Part shown: positions 9,697-17,018 of the stretch, piece by piece
Layout of the letters: each line of letters begins with the position of its first letter
Position numbering within the stretch: position 1 is the first letter of the stretch
Source: Heyndrickxia sp050281185
GTDB taxonomy: Bacteria > Bacillota > Bacilli > Bacillales > Bacillaceae_C
Reading direction: 5' to 3'
Assembly: GCF_050281185.1 (NCBI RefSeq)
Contig: NZ_JBNNWS010000001.1
Coordinates: forward strand, 248,001-312,000
Length of the DNA: 64,000 nt
Notes under the pieces: generated by a model
Told to the model about the DNA's origin: nothing
What the model saw: the letters and a program-made list of their open reading frames with translations, nothing else
Database searches by the model: none
Program-made: the position numbers and the translations under genes

Positions 9697-9805
9697 ACTT
9701 TTGGGAGTATTAATTTGTATTGTTTTTTTACCTCTCTTGTTGAAAATAACTATTACTAATACAATCATTTTATAGAAGCTTCTTTTGTCCAAATAAACAT
9801 ATCGG

Positions 9806-10438
9806 CTATTTTCGCTTTTGTATTTTCTCCTTAATCCTATTTACTACTGTTATATAATACGAGTATTCATGAGGAACAAATTCATTTTTATTGGCTACCC
9901 GATCAATGATGACTTTTTCCCCATCCTTACCGATTTCATACCCTTGTATTTTAATCTCCCCTTTTTCTCCTGTCCATAGTTCATAAAAGTCATTAAAGTT
10001 AGCTTTTACAATTCCGGAAACTTCCTCACTTTGTAAAATGTAATCATCAAACGTATACTGACTTTCATATAGAAATACATTGGCTATTTCTCTATCAATA
10101 AGATCTCCTCTTGTAACACAATAATCAATGATTCCTAAAGAGATAAGGTCGTTAAAAGAAACATCAATCCCTAATTCTTCTTGGATCTCTCTTATTCCAT
10201 CAAATACGGTTTCATTAGCTAATAAATGGCCCGCAGCGGTAATATCGATAAGATTAGGGTAATCTTTTTTTCTATCGCTTCGAATTTGAAGAAGAATATA
10301 ATCTACTTCATTTTCTCTACTGATAAACCAGCATTGAAAGGTTTCATGCCAGTACCCCATTTTATGTACTTCCTCCCGAGTGGCGACACCTATTGGATTT
10401 CTATGTTCATCAAATATTTTAAGTTTTTCTGTTTCCAT
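9806..10438 (-). CDS. Nudix hydrolase, IPP-isomerase-like
   Basis: A 210-residue protein. The start is set at ATG 10438 because GGAGGG lies 7 nt upstream; the ATG five codons earlier would contain that ribosome site inside the coding region. It opens with LKIFDEHRNPIGVATREEVH, typical of Nudix proteins related to isopentenyl-diphosphate isomerase. The Nudix box is GHLLANE...REIQEELGI, one residue shorter between the first glutamate and the RE pair than the textbook pattern. These proteins bind Mg2+ and cleave nucleoside diphosphate-type substrates, but this subgroup has no defined substrate. It stands alone, separated from tatA by a terminator. Confidence 0.8.
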   Translation of the reverse strand: METEKLKIFDEHRNPIGVATREEVHKMGYWHETFQCWFISRENEVDYILLQIRSDRKKDYPNLIDITAAGHLLANETVFDGIREIQEELGIDVSFNDLISLGIIDYCVTRGDLIDREIANVFLYESQYTFDDYILQSEEVSGIVKANFNDFYELWTGEKGEIKIQGYEIGKDGEKVIIDRVANKNEFVPHEYSYYITVVNRIKEKIQKRK

Positions 10439-10513
10439 TTTCTTTCCCTCCATAACCTTATTTTATACAATTTGTCTTTAAGTTTTTTAAAAGGATTCTC
10501 TTGTTGATTTTCT

Positions 10514-10550
10514 ATAAAAAAATAGCCCTTCATTTGTGAAGAGCCTTTTT
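10514..10550. terminator. Rho-independent terminator after tatA, probably bidirectional
   Basis: On the minus strand GGCTCTTCA / TGAAGGGCT form a stem followed by a run of T. The plus strand also has A-rich and T-rich flanks. It lies immediately after the tatA stop. Confidence 0.75.
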
Positions 10551-10553
10551 AAG

Positions 10554-10847
10554 TTAAATAGGAGACTTTTTATCCTCACTATTCGTTTTTTCTACATGGT
10601 TATTTATTTCTTCTATAGTTGTTTGGACATGGTTAACTTCATTAGTTGAGTTTGTTCCATTACTTTGGTTAAGGTTAGTTTGCTGACTTTTACTACTGTC
10701 AGATTCTGTTTCAAAGATTCCTTGAGTAGCGTTTTTGAATTCTCGCAGTGTTTTTCCAGCAGCTTTTCCTATTTCAGGTAATTTTTTCGGGCCGAATAAC
10801 ACTAGAGCTACTGCGCCGATTACAATTATACTTTCAGCATTCAGCAT
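10554..10847 (-). CDS. tatA: Twin-arginine translocase subunit TatA
   Basis: A 97-residue protein with one N-terminal membrane helix (residues about 5-20), the FGPKKLPEIGKAAGKTLREFK hinge and amphipathic helix characteristic of TatA/E, and a polar Asn/Ser/Thr-rich tail. TatA multimers form the pore that exports folded proteins carrying twin-arginine signals. No tatC is adjacent in this window, so its partner must be elsewhere, as with unlinked tatA paralogs in Bacillus. The gene is followed directly by a terminator and is probably monocistronic. Confidence 0.9.
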   Translation of the reverse strand: MLNAESIIVIGAVALVLFGPKKLPEIGKAAGKTLREFKNATQGIFETESDSSKSQQTNLNQSNGTNSTNEVNHVQTTIEEINNHVEKTNSEDKKSPI

Positions 10848-10974
10848 AAAATAACCTCCCTTTAGTGATAACTATATCATTATACAACAATTTTTTATTT
10901 AATTATATGAAGAAAAAGATTCCTGCATGGTGGAAATAGAAACTGTTTTTATATGGGGAGCCAAGGAGGAAAAA

Positions 10975-11015
10975 GGCAGACCATTAGCAGTGTAAATCCA
11001 TTCGTAGGTCTGACC
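10975..11015. repeat. GTCAGACC hairpin element, copy 2
   Basis: GGCAGACC (10975-10982) faces GGTCTGACC (11007-11015) across about 24 nt, giving a 6-bp core stem plus a GG/CC extension around a bulge. It shares the inverted GTCAGACC core with the element at 9654-9696. It begins 12 bp past the phosphatase stop and may act as its 3' end. Confidence 0.5.
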
Positions 11016-11026
11016 TTTCTGAAAGT

Positions 11027-11620
11027 TTATTTTTGTCCAATTCTATTGTACTGCGATAAATGTGAAACTTTATTGAATTCTTTTACTTTCCACTTTTCTT
11101 GTTCAAAATGTATATTACTGATACATGCATTTAATAAAGGTTCTTTTCCCGAGTATATTTCTCTATTCGACAGTGTGGATAAAATTGAATGAATGACTGC
11201 TCCGTGAGTAACTAGTAATACGTTGGAATCTCTATATCTTTGATTAATTTCGTTTATTCCTGCCATCAATCTTTTTTCTAAAGATATACTGTCTTCTTGG
11301 TTTGGGTAATTTTTATCAGGATAAGCAGACATTCTTTCCTCGGCATCCATCCCCTCTGCATCCCCAAATGACCTTTCTATAAATTCATTCATCTCTACAA
11401 GAGGCACACGCAAATATTGATTAATGATCTCTGCTGTTTGTTTTGCTCTTTTCAAGGGACTTGTTATGATAACATCCCATTTTGAAGTTTTTAAAAACTC
11501 CCCGCATTCTTTAGCTTGTCGAATTCCTGTTGTATTTAATGGGATGTCTGTTCTTCCTTGAATTTTCCCTAACACATTCCAGTCTGTTTCTCCATGTCTT
11601 ACTATACAAATCTTCGTAAT
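11027..11620 (-). CDS. Histidine phosphatase (PhoE/YhfR-like) with an apparent ATT start codon
   Basis: A 197-residue protein of the histidine phosphatase superfamily. The catalytic RHGETDWN motif is at residues 8-15 and the second catalytic histidine is in VTHGAVIHS. Family members begin MTKxCxVRHGETDWN. Here that position is encoded ATT ACG AAG ATT TGT, and AGGAGG lies 8 nt before the ATT. An in-frame TGA at 11636-11638 excludes any earlier start, and the first GTG downstream (11575) would delete the catalytic histidine. So either ATT initiates, as in infC, or the start codon is mutated. Likely a broad-specificity cytoplasmic phosphatase. Confidence 0.82.
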   Translation of the reverse strand: MTKICIVRHGETDWNVLGKIQGRTDIPLNTTGIRQAKECGEFLKTSKWDVIITSPLKRAKQTAEIINQYLRVPLVEMNEFIERSFGDAEGMDAEERMSAYPDKNYPNQEDSISLEKRLMAGINEINQRYRDSNVLLVTHGAVIHSILSTLSNREIYSGKEPLLNACISNIHFEQEKWKVKEFNKVSHLSQYNRIGQK

Positions 11621-11663
11621 TTTTCTTTCCTCCTTTCAAGTTACTTGTTGTAAAAATAAGAAT

Positions 11664-11705
11664 ACCATCTAGACATTAAAAATCATATTTTAATGTTTAG
11701 ATGGT
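11664..11705. terminator. Long AT-rich hairpin, probable terminator of the second ABC-2 pair
   Basis: Two 18-nt arms beginning ACCATCTAGACATTAAAA pair around a 6-nt loop, with one imperfect position. On the minus strand the stem is followed by ATTCTTATTTTT. It lies between the permease stop and the phosphatase ribosome site, so it would also insulate the phosphatase. Confidence 0.55.
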
Positions 11706-11804
11706 GTTCATAAAGTATCATTAAAAAACTTCCTTTTGAATAGTTCGAGTAATTGATCCTCATCGGTTTGACATTTCTGGACAAGAGACCGACCCTTTGT
11801 CCCT

Positions 11805-13463
11805 CTAAAGGTTTAACGAGTCTAGGGTCAATCCCCGTTTTAAGGAAATTTTCCAAACGATTAAGTTAATAATGAATGTAATGATGATGTTTATATAGAT
11901 TCCGTAATGAAATGTTATGCTCAAATAGTGAAGTCCTGCAAAAATGCCTATTGGAATGAATAGGAAGAAGACTTTCCATCCTTCACTTTGCCCGACAGTT
12001 TCAAATGCTTCTGAAAATGGGACCGCTTTTTTCAGAACTAAGAAGCAAATCATCGTATATAAAAATGAATTGATTAAAACGATGATTAACTCTGGGACAA
12101 TCCTTATACCAAAGATTACGATAAAAACAATACTTAATAGTAGGAAAACAGGAACATAGAGTTTGACTAAGAAGGCTTTTAGCGTCCCTTTAAATAATAC
12201 GGAATAGTCCTTTATTGGCAAGGTTTTATAAATCCATGCCCCTTTGTATTTTCCCGAATATCGCAACATCATGACGATAGTTGGGATAATGATCATGCTG
12301 AAATATATGGTTAAATACGAATTCCCAGTCGATAAGTCCTTATAACTTCCCTCTCTCATCGAGGTGAAAATAAAAATAAATGGAATGACGAAGGAGAAAC
12401 CTAATGAAGGATATACCTTCAATTTGAAATCACGCTCTTGTCTCATCATAAGACTAGTAAAACGAAAAAATGCTTTTTCATCCTTACTCTTGCAAATCAA
12501 TCTTAAGAACCAATCTTTCCATTTTCTCCGCTTTTTCTCTTTCGTGTTGCCTTGGCTTGATAGTTTTTGTAGATTTTTTTCAAATGCCGGTACTAAACGG
12601 AGATAGATCCAAAATGCTATCAATGGAACGAGTAGTGCCAAACTTGAGAAGGTAATATTGAACGATGAAACCTGACCATTCACCAGCCATTCAAATGGTG
12701 CTGCGTACCACATTGGAATAATGAACACATGCCACCATTTTGGATTAAGAACAAAATCGAAGTTAATGATTTCAAACGATCGGATGAGAACTTGATAACC
12801 AATCATGAGTGCTAAAGATAGGCCAATTTGGACGTAATTAATCAAATCCTTCAGCTTTTCACCATCGAAAAACCTTAGGATAAAGATATACAAAAGTGCA
12901 GTAATTACTACAATTAACAAATCAACCAATATTAGTTCGATAATACCAATGATAAAAAACACAATTCCATGCTTAAATAAACCAACAATCATTGGGATAG
13001 CTGCGATTGAGACTGTAAGGAAAATTAAATAGATGCTAATATGGACAAACTTCGCTACACTAATAGTTTTTCTGTCAATTGGTTTTGTGTGAAGGATATT
13101 TTTATCTCGAACATCCAGCAACACCGAGGAAAAGTCAGAAATCATCGATGTCATAACCATAAACATAGTAATCCCAAAAACAATACTCATTTGAAACATA
13201 TAATTGTTTCCAAATACGATAAAGGGAATCGTAAAAAGTCCAATGATTACATAAACCCAAAGTGATTTAATAAAGCCGTTCCCGTCTTTTGTTTCTTTCC
13301 CTTGCTTCTTTCTTGCATTTTGATTGAATATGGTAGGTACTCTTCTTTGATCCATCATGAGTTTCACTTGCAAAATCTTCCTCATGACAAGATAATTGAC
13401 ACCCATTTTTTCAAACAAACTTTTGAAACGATCAAGAACTTTTAATGTCCGGAAATCTTCCAT
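11805..13463 (-). CDS. ABC transporter permease (large ABC-2 type)
   Basis: A 552-residue membrane protein with about 12 hydrophobic segments split by charged loops, for example the basic loop NTKEKKRRKWKDW near the middle. The start is ATG 13463, whose A overlaps the TGA of the ATPase gene (TGATG). AGAGG lies 7 nt upstream, so translation is coupled. The topology resembles two six-helix halves, as in large Bacillus ABC-2 permeases paired with NatA-like ATPases. Its cargo is unknown. The stop is followed by a long hairpin. Confidence 0.8.
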   Translation of the reverse strand: MEDFRTLKVLDRFKSLFEKMGVNYLVMRKILQVKLMMDQRRVPTIFNQNARKKQGKETKDGNGFIKSLWVYVIIGLFTIPFIVFGNNYMFQMSIVFGITMFMVMTSMISDFSSVLLDVRDKNILHTKPIDRKTISVAKFVHISIYLIFLTVSIAAIPMIVGLFKHGIVFFIIGIIELILVDLLIVVITALLYIFILRFFDGEKLKDLINYVQIGLSLALMIGYQVLIRSFEIINFDFVLNPKWWHVFIIPMWYAAPFEWLVNGQVSSFNITFSSLALLVPLIAFWIYLRLVPAFEKNLQKLSSQGNTKEKKRRKWKDWFLRLICKSKDEKAFFRFTSLMMRQERDFKLKVYPSLGFSFVIPFIFIFTSMREGSYKDLSTGNSYLTIYFSMIIIPTIVMMLRYSGKYKGAWIYKTLPIKDYSVLFKGTLKAFLVKLYVPVFLLLSIVFIVIFGIRIVPELIIVLINSFLYTMICFLVLKKAVPFSEAFETVGQSEGWKVFFLFIPIGIFAGLHYLSITFHYGIYINIIITFIINLIVWKISLKRGLTLDSLNL

Positions 13464-14248
13464 CAGCACACCTCTTGAACGATAGATACAAATCTTTCAC
13501 CAATCTCTTTATGCTCATGAAAACCAGTTAGCTGATTAAAGATTTCCTCCAGCGTCCCTTCCTTGTTTTGATTTTGCAGATCTGCAAAGCTTCCGTCAGC
13601 AACAATCTTTCCACCATTCAGCAATATAATTCGACTACTGATTTTTTCAACGACATCCATAATATGCGACGAGTAAAAAATGGTTTTCCCTTGCCCAGCA
13701 AGCTGACCCAATATCTCCTTAAAAATCATGACACTATTCGCATCTAGCCCATTAATAGGCTCATCTAAAAATAAGATTTCTGGATTATGTAATAGGCTTG
13801 AAATAATTAAAAGCTTCTGACGCATCCCTTTTGAATAAGAGGAGATTCTAGCATGATAGACTTCCCCGACACCGAACAATTCCATTAATCTCTTTGCCTT
13901 GTAATCTACAAATTCAAATTCCATTCCATATAATTCTCCGATAAAGGTAAGATACTCATGCCCAGTCAGGTTATCATATACTTCTGCAATTTCAGGGACA
14001 TACCCTATTCTTTTCTTGTATTCTATTTTTCCATCAGATATATCATTACCAAACAACTTCACTTCCCCAGTGTACCCTTCCTCAATTCCAAGAATAATTT
14101 TTACCGTCGTACTTTTTCCTGCTCCATTCGGTCCGATATACCCGATAATTTCTCCTCGAGATACATGAAGGTCAATTCCCTGTAAAACTTCCTTAGAACC
14201 GTAGTTTTTTCTTAAATCTTTTATGGTTAAAATTTCTTCCCCTATCAC
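13463..14248 (-). CDS. ABC transporter ATP-binding protein
   Basis: A 261-residue ABC ATPase with Walker A GPNGAGKST, signature YSKGMRQK, Walker B ILFLDEPINGLD and the H-loop YSSHIMDVVEK. I prefer the GTG at 14248, which has GGAGG eight nucleotides upstream, over the GTG three codons earlier that overlaps this ribosome site. It forms an exporter with the overlapping permease gene. Upstream lies a MITE-like element, so the promoter may be inside or next to that repeat. Confidence 0.87.
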   Translation of the reverse strand: MIGEEILTIKDLRKNYGSKEVLQGIDLHVSRGEIIGYIGPNGAGKSTTVKIILGIEEGYTGEVKLFGNDISDGKIEYKKRIGYVPEIAEVYDNLTGHEYLTFIGELYGMEFEFVDYKAKRLMELFGVGEVYHARISSYSKGMRQKLLIISSLLHNPEILFLDEPINGLDANSVMIFKEILGQLAGQGKTIFYSSHIMDVVEKISSRIILLNGGKIVADGSFADLQNQNKEGTLEEIFNQLTGFHEHKEIGERFVSIVQEVC

Positions 14249-14312
14249 CCAGGTCACCTCCGCAAAATTTCCATTTATTTTTATTTTAGCATAAACTTCC
14301 TTATTTTTATTA

Positions 14313-14509
14313 GGCTCTTTTCTGAAACATTGTTGCTTTCTGCAACAAAGTAAAAATCGGCTGAGATTTTACGAAGTAAATATCTAGTAGGATTTTTACG
14401 GTTATTTACTACTTTCATAATGAGTATGGGATGATGAAAAGAGCACGAAGCCTATTTATTTAAGGATTAGAGCTATTTACGAAAAGCAACAATCTATGCG
14501 AAAACAGCC
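14313..14509. mobile_element. MITE-like element A
   Basis: A 197-bp noncoding segment whose ends are imperfect inverted repeats of about 27 bp. The left end reads GGCTCTTTTCTGAAACATTG then TTGCTTT. The right end, read on the minus strand, begins GGCTGTTTTCGCATAGATTG then TTGCTTTT. Both terminal motifs recur in opposite order at 55635-55794. No transposase is encoded. It fills the gap between the ABC ATPase and the ATL gene. Confidence 0.6.
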
Positions 14510-14528
14510 TTTTATTAAAAAGGATTTA

Positions 14529-14843
14529 TTAAGTACTCTCAGGCCAAAACTGGAATTGTTCAAGATTAATTGCTCCATTAATTTTAAATTCAATTCCTTC
14601 GCTTTCTAGAGAAAGCTTTTGTATTTGAAAATATTCATCATCTTGAAAACCGATCATACCTTTTGAATTAACGACCCTATGCCATGGCAGACGGTGTTTT
14701 TTACTCATCGTATGCAGGATTCTTACTACTTGTCGTGCTCCTCTTGGACTGCCGGCTAATGCAGCAATTTGACCATAGGTCATCACTTTTCCTTCTGGGA
14801 TATTTTGAATAATTTTAATGACATTTTCAGTAAATGGTTTCAT
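14529..14843 (-). CDS. Alkyltransferase-like protein (ATL)
   Basis: A 104-residue protein matching the DNA-binding domain of O6-methylguanine-DNA methyltransferase: the HTH segment GKVMTYGQIAALAGSPRGAR with the arginine finger, then PWHRVVNSKGMIG. Tryptophan (W54) takes the place of the acceptor cysteine of PCHRV, which defines ATL proteins. They bind alkylated guanine without repairing it and hand the lesion to nucleotide excision repair. I start at ATG 14843, behind AAAGGA; the longer reading from 14927 adds 28 residues unlike the family. Single gene. Confidence 0.87.
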   Translation of the reverse strand: MKPFTENVIKIIQNIPEGKVMTYGQIAALAGSPRGARQVVRILHTMSKKHRLPWHRVVNSKGMIGFQDDEYFQIQKLSLESEGIEFKINGAINLEQFQFWPEST

Positions 14844-14912
14844 TTTGGTCCTTTCTTTTATATAAAGGTTATTTTGTTCGGAATGATGCATAAAATTGGA
14901 TGTTAGTAATGA

Positions 14913-14940
14913 TTGACGAACATTCATTGCATATTATATT
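14913..14940 (+). promoter_or_regulatory. Candidate sigma-A promoter for queT
   Basis: TTGACG (14913-14918) and TATATT (14935-14940) are 16 bp apart. The predicted RNA start is near 14947, about 20 nt before the riboswitch aptamer. Confidence 0.5.
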
Positions 14941-14965
14941 ATTATAACTTGAGTGTTTAAGGAAG

Positions 14966-15003
14966 ACGTGGTTCGAAACCATCCCACGATAAAAAACTAA
15001 GGA
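14966..15003 (+). ncRNA. PreQ1-I riboswitch
   Basis: The sequence matches the class I preQ1 aptamer. A short P1 stem CGTGG / CCACG encloses the loop TTCGAAACCATC, and a downstream A-rich tail ATAAAAAACTAAGG folds back to form the pseudoknot. The tail runs directly into the ribosome site (AAGGAGAG) of queT, so ligand binding most likely blocks translation. The downstream gene fits this call. Confidence 0.9.
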
Positions 15004-15014
15004 GAGAATTGAAT

Positions 15015-15500
15015 ATGAAAGTGAAAACGCTTGTAGTGAATGGAATTATTGCTGCATTATATATTGCAGTGTCTTTTTTCATCCAGCCTTTTGGATTTAC
15101 CAACATACAGTTTCGTTTATCTGAAATGTTTAATCATTTAGTGGTGTTTAATAAGAAATACTTTTTTGGAATTGTATTAGGTGTGATTCTTACTAATTTA
15201 TTTTTTTCACCAATGCGTGCGTATGATCTCGTATTTGGTGTTGGACAATCGATTATTGCTTTGCTGATTACAATTGTCGTTTCTCGTTTTATTAAAAATA
15301 TTTGGGCACGTATGGTTGTAAATACGATTGTCTTTACTGTTACGATGTTCTTAATTGCAATCGAGCTTCATTTGGCGTTCGATTTGCCATTCTTATTTAC
15401 ATGGTTAACTACAGCAGTTGGCGAATTCGCTGTTATGGCTATTGGTGCACCAGTTATGTATTTCTTACACAAAAGGGTCGATTTTAAACGTCAGATATAA
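15015..15500 (+). CDS. queT: Queuosine precursor transporter QueT
   Basis: A 161-residue integral membrane protein with five or six hydrophobic segments. It is typical of the QueT family of ECF S-components: NGIIAALYIAVSFF, FTNIQFRLSEMFNHLVVFN and the FSPMRAYDLVFGVGQS segment. It binds queuosine precursors such as preQ1 for import with the shared ECF energising module, encoded elsewhere. The start is ATG 15015, about 10 nt after GGAG; an in-frame TTG lies two codons earlier. The preQ1 riboswitch upstream supports function and regulation. A strong terminator follows. Confidence 0.92.
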   Translation: MKVKTLVVNGIIAALYIAVSFFIQPFGFTNIQFRLSEMFNHLVVFNKKYFFGIVLGVILTNLFFSPMRAYDLVFGVGQSIIALLITIVVSRFIKNIWARMVVNTIVFTVTMFLIAIELHLAFDLPFLFTWLTTAVGEFAVMAIGAPVMYFLHKRVDFKRQI

Positions 15501-15510
15501 ATAAATTTTA

Positions 15511-15545
15511 CAAAACCCCATTCAAAAAAATGAATGGGGTTTTGC
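15511..15545. terminator. Bidirectional terminator between queT and the MATE gene
   Basis: AAAACCCCATTCA and TGAATGGGGTTTT form a strong 13-bp stem with A and T tracts on both sides. It serves the two convergent genes. Confidence 0.9.
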
Positions 15546-15612
15546 TATATATTCTCTTATTTATTCGGTAAATTTTGTAAGATTGGTCGATAGATAGGGG
15601 AGACAATACATC

Positions 15613-16983
15613 CTATACAGCTTCTTTTATCTCCACACTAGTAAATTTACGTTTCTGAATGTAAATAAGCCTTAATGATAATCCAATGCCTGCTGCAAGT
15701 AAGCCGACTGTTAAACCAATCCAATATCCCGGAGCTCCTAGCTTTGTATAATTTGCCAATAGATAACCAACCGGAAGACAAATTAGCCAATAGGCAACCA
15801 AGGTCATAATAAAAGCAATATTTACATCCTTATACCCTCTTAATGCAGCCTGAGCGGTGGCTTGAATGGCATCGGAAATTTGGAAAAATAATGCGTAAAT
15901 TAAAAAGTGTGCCGTTAAGTTAATAACAGCTGTTTCGTTTGAATAAAGACCTGCGACTTTATAACGGAATAGAACAACAAGTAAACCCGTAATAAGCGCA
16001 ATTAATACAGAAAGATTAATTCCTAGCCAGCTGTAAGTCTTTGCGTCTTTATTGCGCCCAGCACCTACTTCATATCCGACTAGAACTGTTAAAGCAATAG
16101 AAACACTTACAGGTACCATATAAAGGAAAGAAACGATATTTAATGCAGACTGATAGGCTGCAACTGTTGTAATGGTAAATTTACTTATTAATATCGTTAC
16201 TAGAGCAAACATACCTGTCTCAAAAAATGTCGAAAGACCCATTGGCACACCAATTTTTAATATTTCCTTACACTTCGCCATTGAAAATTCTGTAAATTTT
16301 GAGAAGACCCTGTAAGAAGAAAATGGATCTTTTGCCCTTACTATATATGCTGTCATACCTGCTATTACCCAATAAGTTATCGAGGTAGCATAGCCCGCTC
16401 CTGCACCGCCTAGTTCTGGGAAGCCCCAATATCCATAGATCAGTACATAATTTAAAAAGAAATTTATTGGTAAAGATGCAATCATAATAACCATAACTAT
16501 ACGCGTTTTTCCTAAAGCGTAGATAAAAGACCTTAACACATTAAAAATAAATAGTGGAAGGATTCCAAAACTAAGTCCGACCAAATAATCATGTGCAGTT
16601 GCCTGAACACTAGAAGGTAAATCCATTTGGTCTAATAAAGGGTTTAAAAGAAAAAAACCAAGTATGATGACCAGTACTGAAATAGTAATAGATAAGTATA
16701 TTCCATTCACTACAGTAGATGATATTTCTTTATTTTTCTTTTCTCCATAACGCTGAGCCACAATTGGAGATACCGCCAGCAGAATTCCACTTAGCCCGAG
16801 AAAAATCGGATTCCAAATGGATGAACCAATCGCAACTCCTGCCAAATCGGAAGAATTGTACTTCCCAGACATTATGGTATTAAAAAACACCATTGAAAAC
16901 ATACTTAATTGTGTAATTAAGATAGGAATTAATAATATTAATATTTGCTGGATTTTTTCTCGCAAAGAATATGTTTGCTTCAT
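15613..16983 (-). CDS. MATE family multidrug efflux transporter
   Basis: A 456-residue protein with 12 membrane segments in two homologous halves, normal for the NorM/YdhE branch of MATE transporters. The N-terminal ILITQLSMFSMVFFNTIMSG segment and SPIVAQRYGEK loop are characteristic. It exchanges Na+ or H+ for cationic drugs at the cytoplasmic membrane. The start ATG follows AGGAG at about 9 nt. It lies 35 bp after the helicase gene on the same strand and may be read from the same transcript, though no functional link is evident. Confidence 0.88.
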   Translation of the reverse strand: MKQTYSLREKIQQILILLIPILITQLSMFSMVFFNTIMSGKYNSSDLAGVAIGSSIWNPIFLGLSGILLAVSPIVAQRYGEKKNKEISSTVVNGIYLSITISVLVIILGFFLLNPLLDQMDLPSSVQATAHDYLVGLSFGILPLFIFNVLRSFIYALGKTRIVMVIMIASLPINFFLNYVLIYGYWGFPELGGAGAGYATSITYWVIAGMTAYIVRAKDPFSSYRVFSKFTEFSMAKCKEILKIGVPMGLSTFFETGMFALVTILISKFTITTVAAYQSALNIVSFLYMVPVSVSIALTVLVGYEVGAGRNKDAKTYSWLGINLSVLIALITGLLVVLFRYKVAGLYSNETAVINLTAHFLIYALFFQISDAIQATAQAALRGYKDVNIAFIMTLVAYWLICLPVGYLLANYTKLGAPGYWIGLTVGLLAAGIGLSLRLIYIQKRKFTSVEIKEAV

Positions 16984-17018
16984 AGATCGTTACTCCTAGA
17001 CTTAAATAATTTATGAAT

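Noticed and set aside
9568..9759. Plus-strand frame of 63 codons in the gap before the Nudix gene
   Set aside because: It spans the GTCAGACC hairpin, has no ribosome site and its product looks like random low-complexity sequence.
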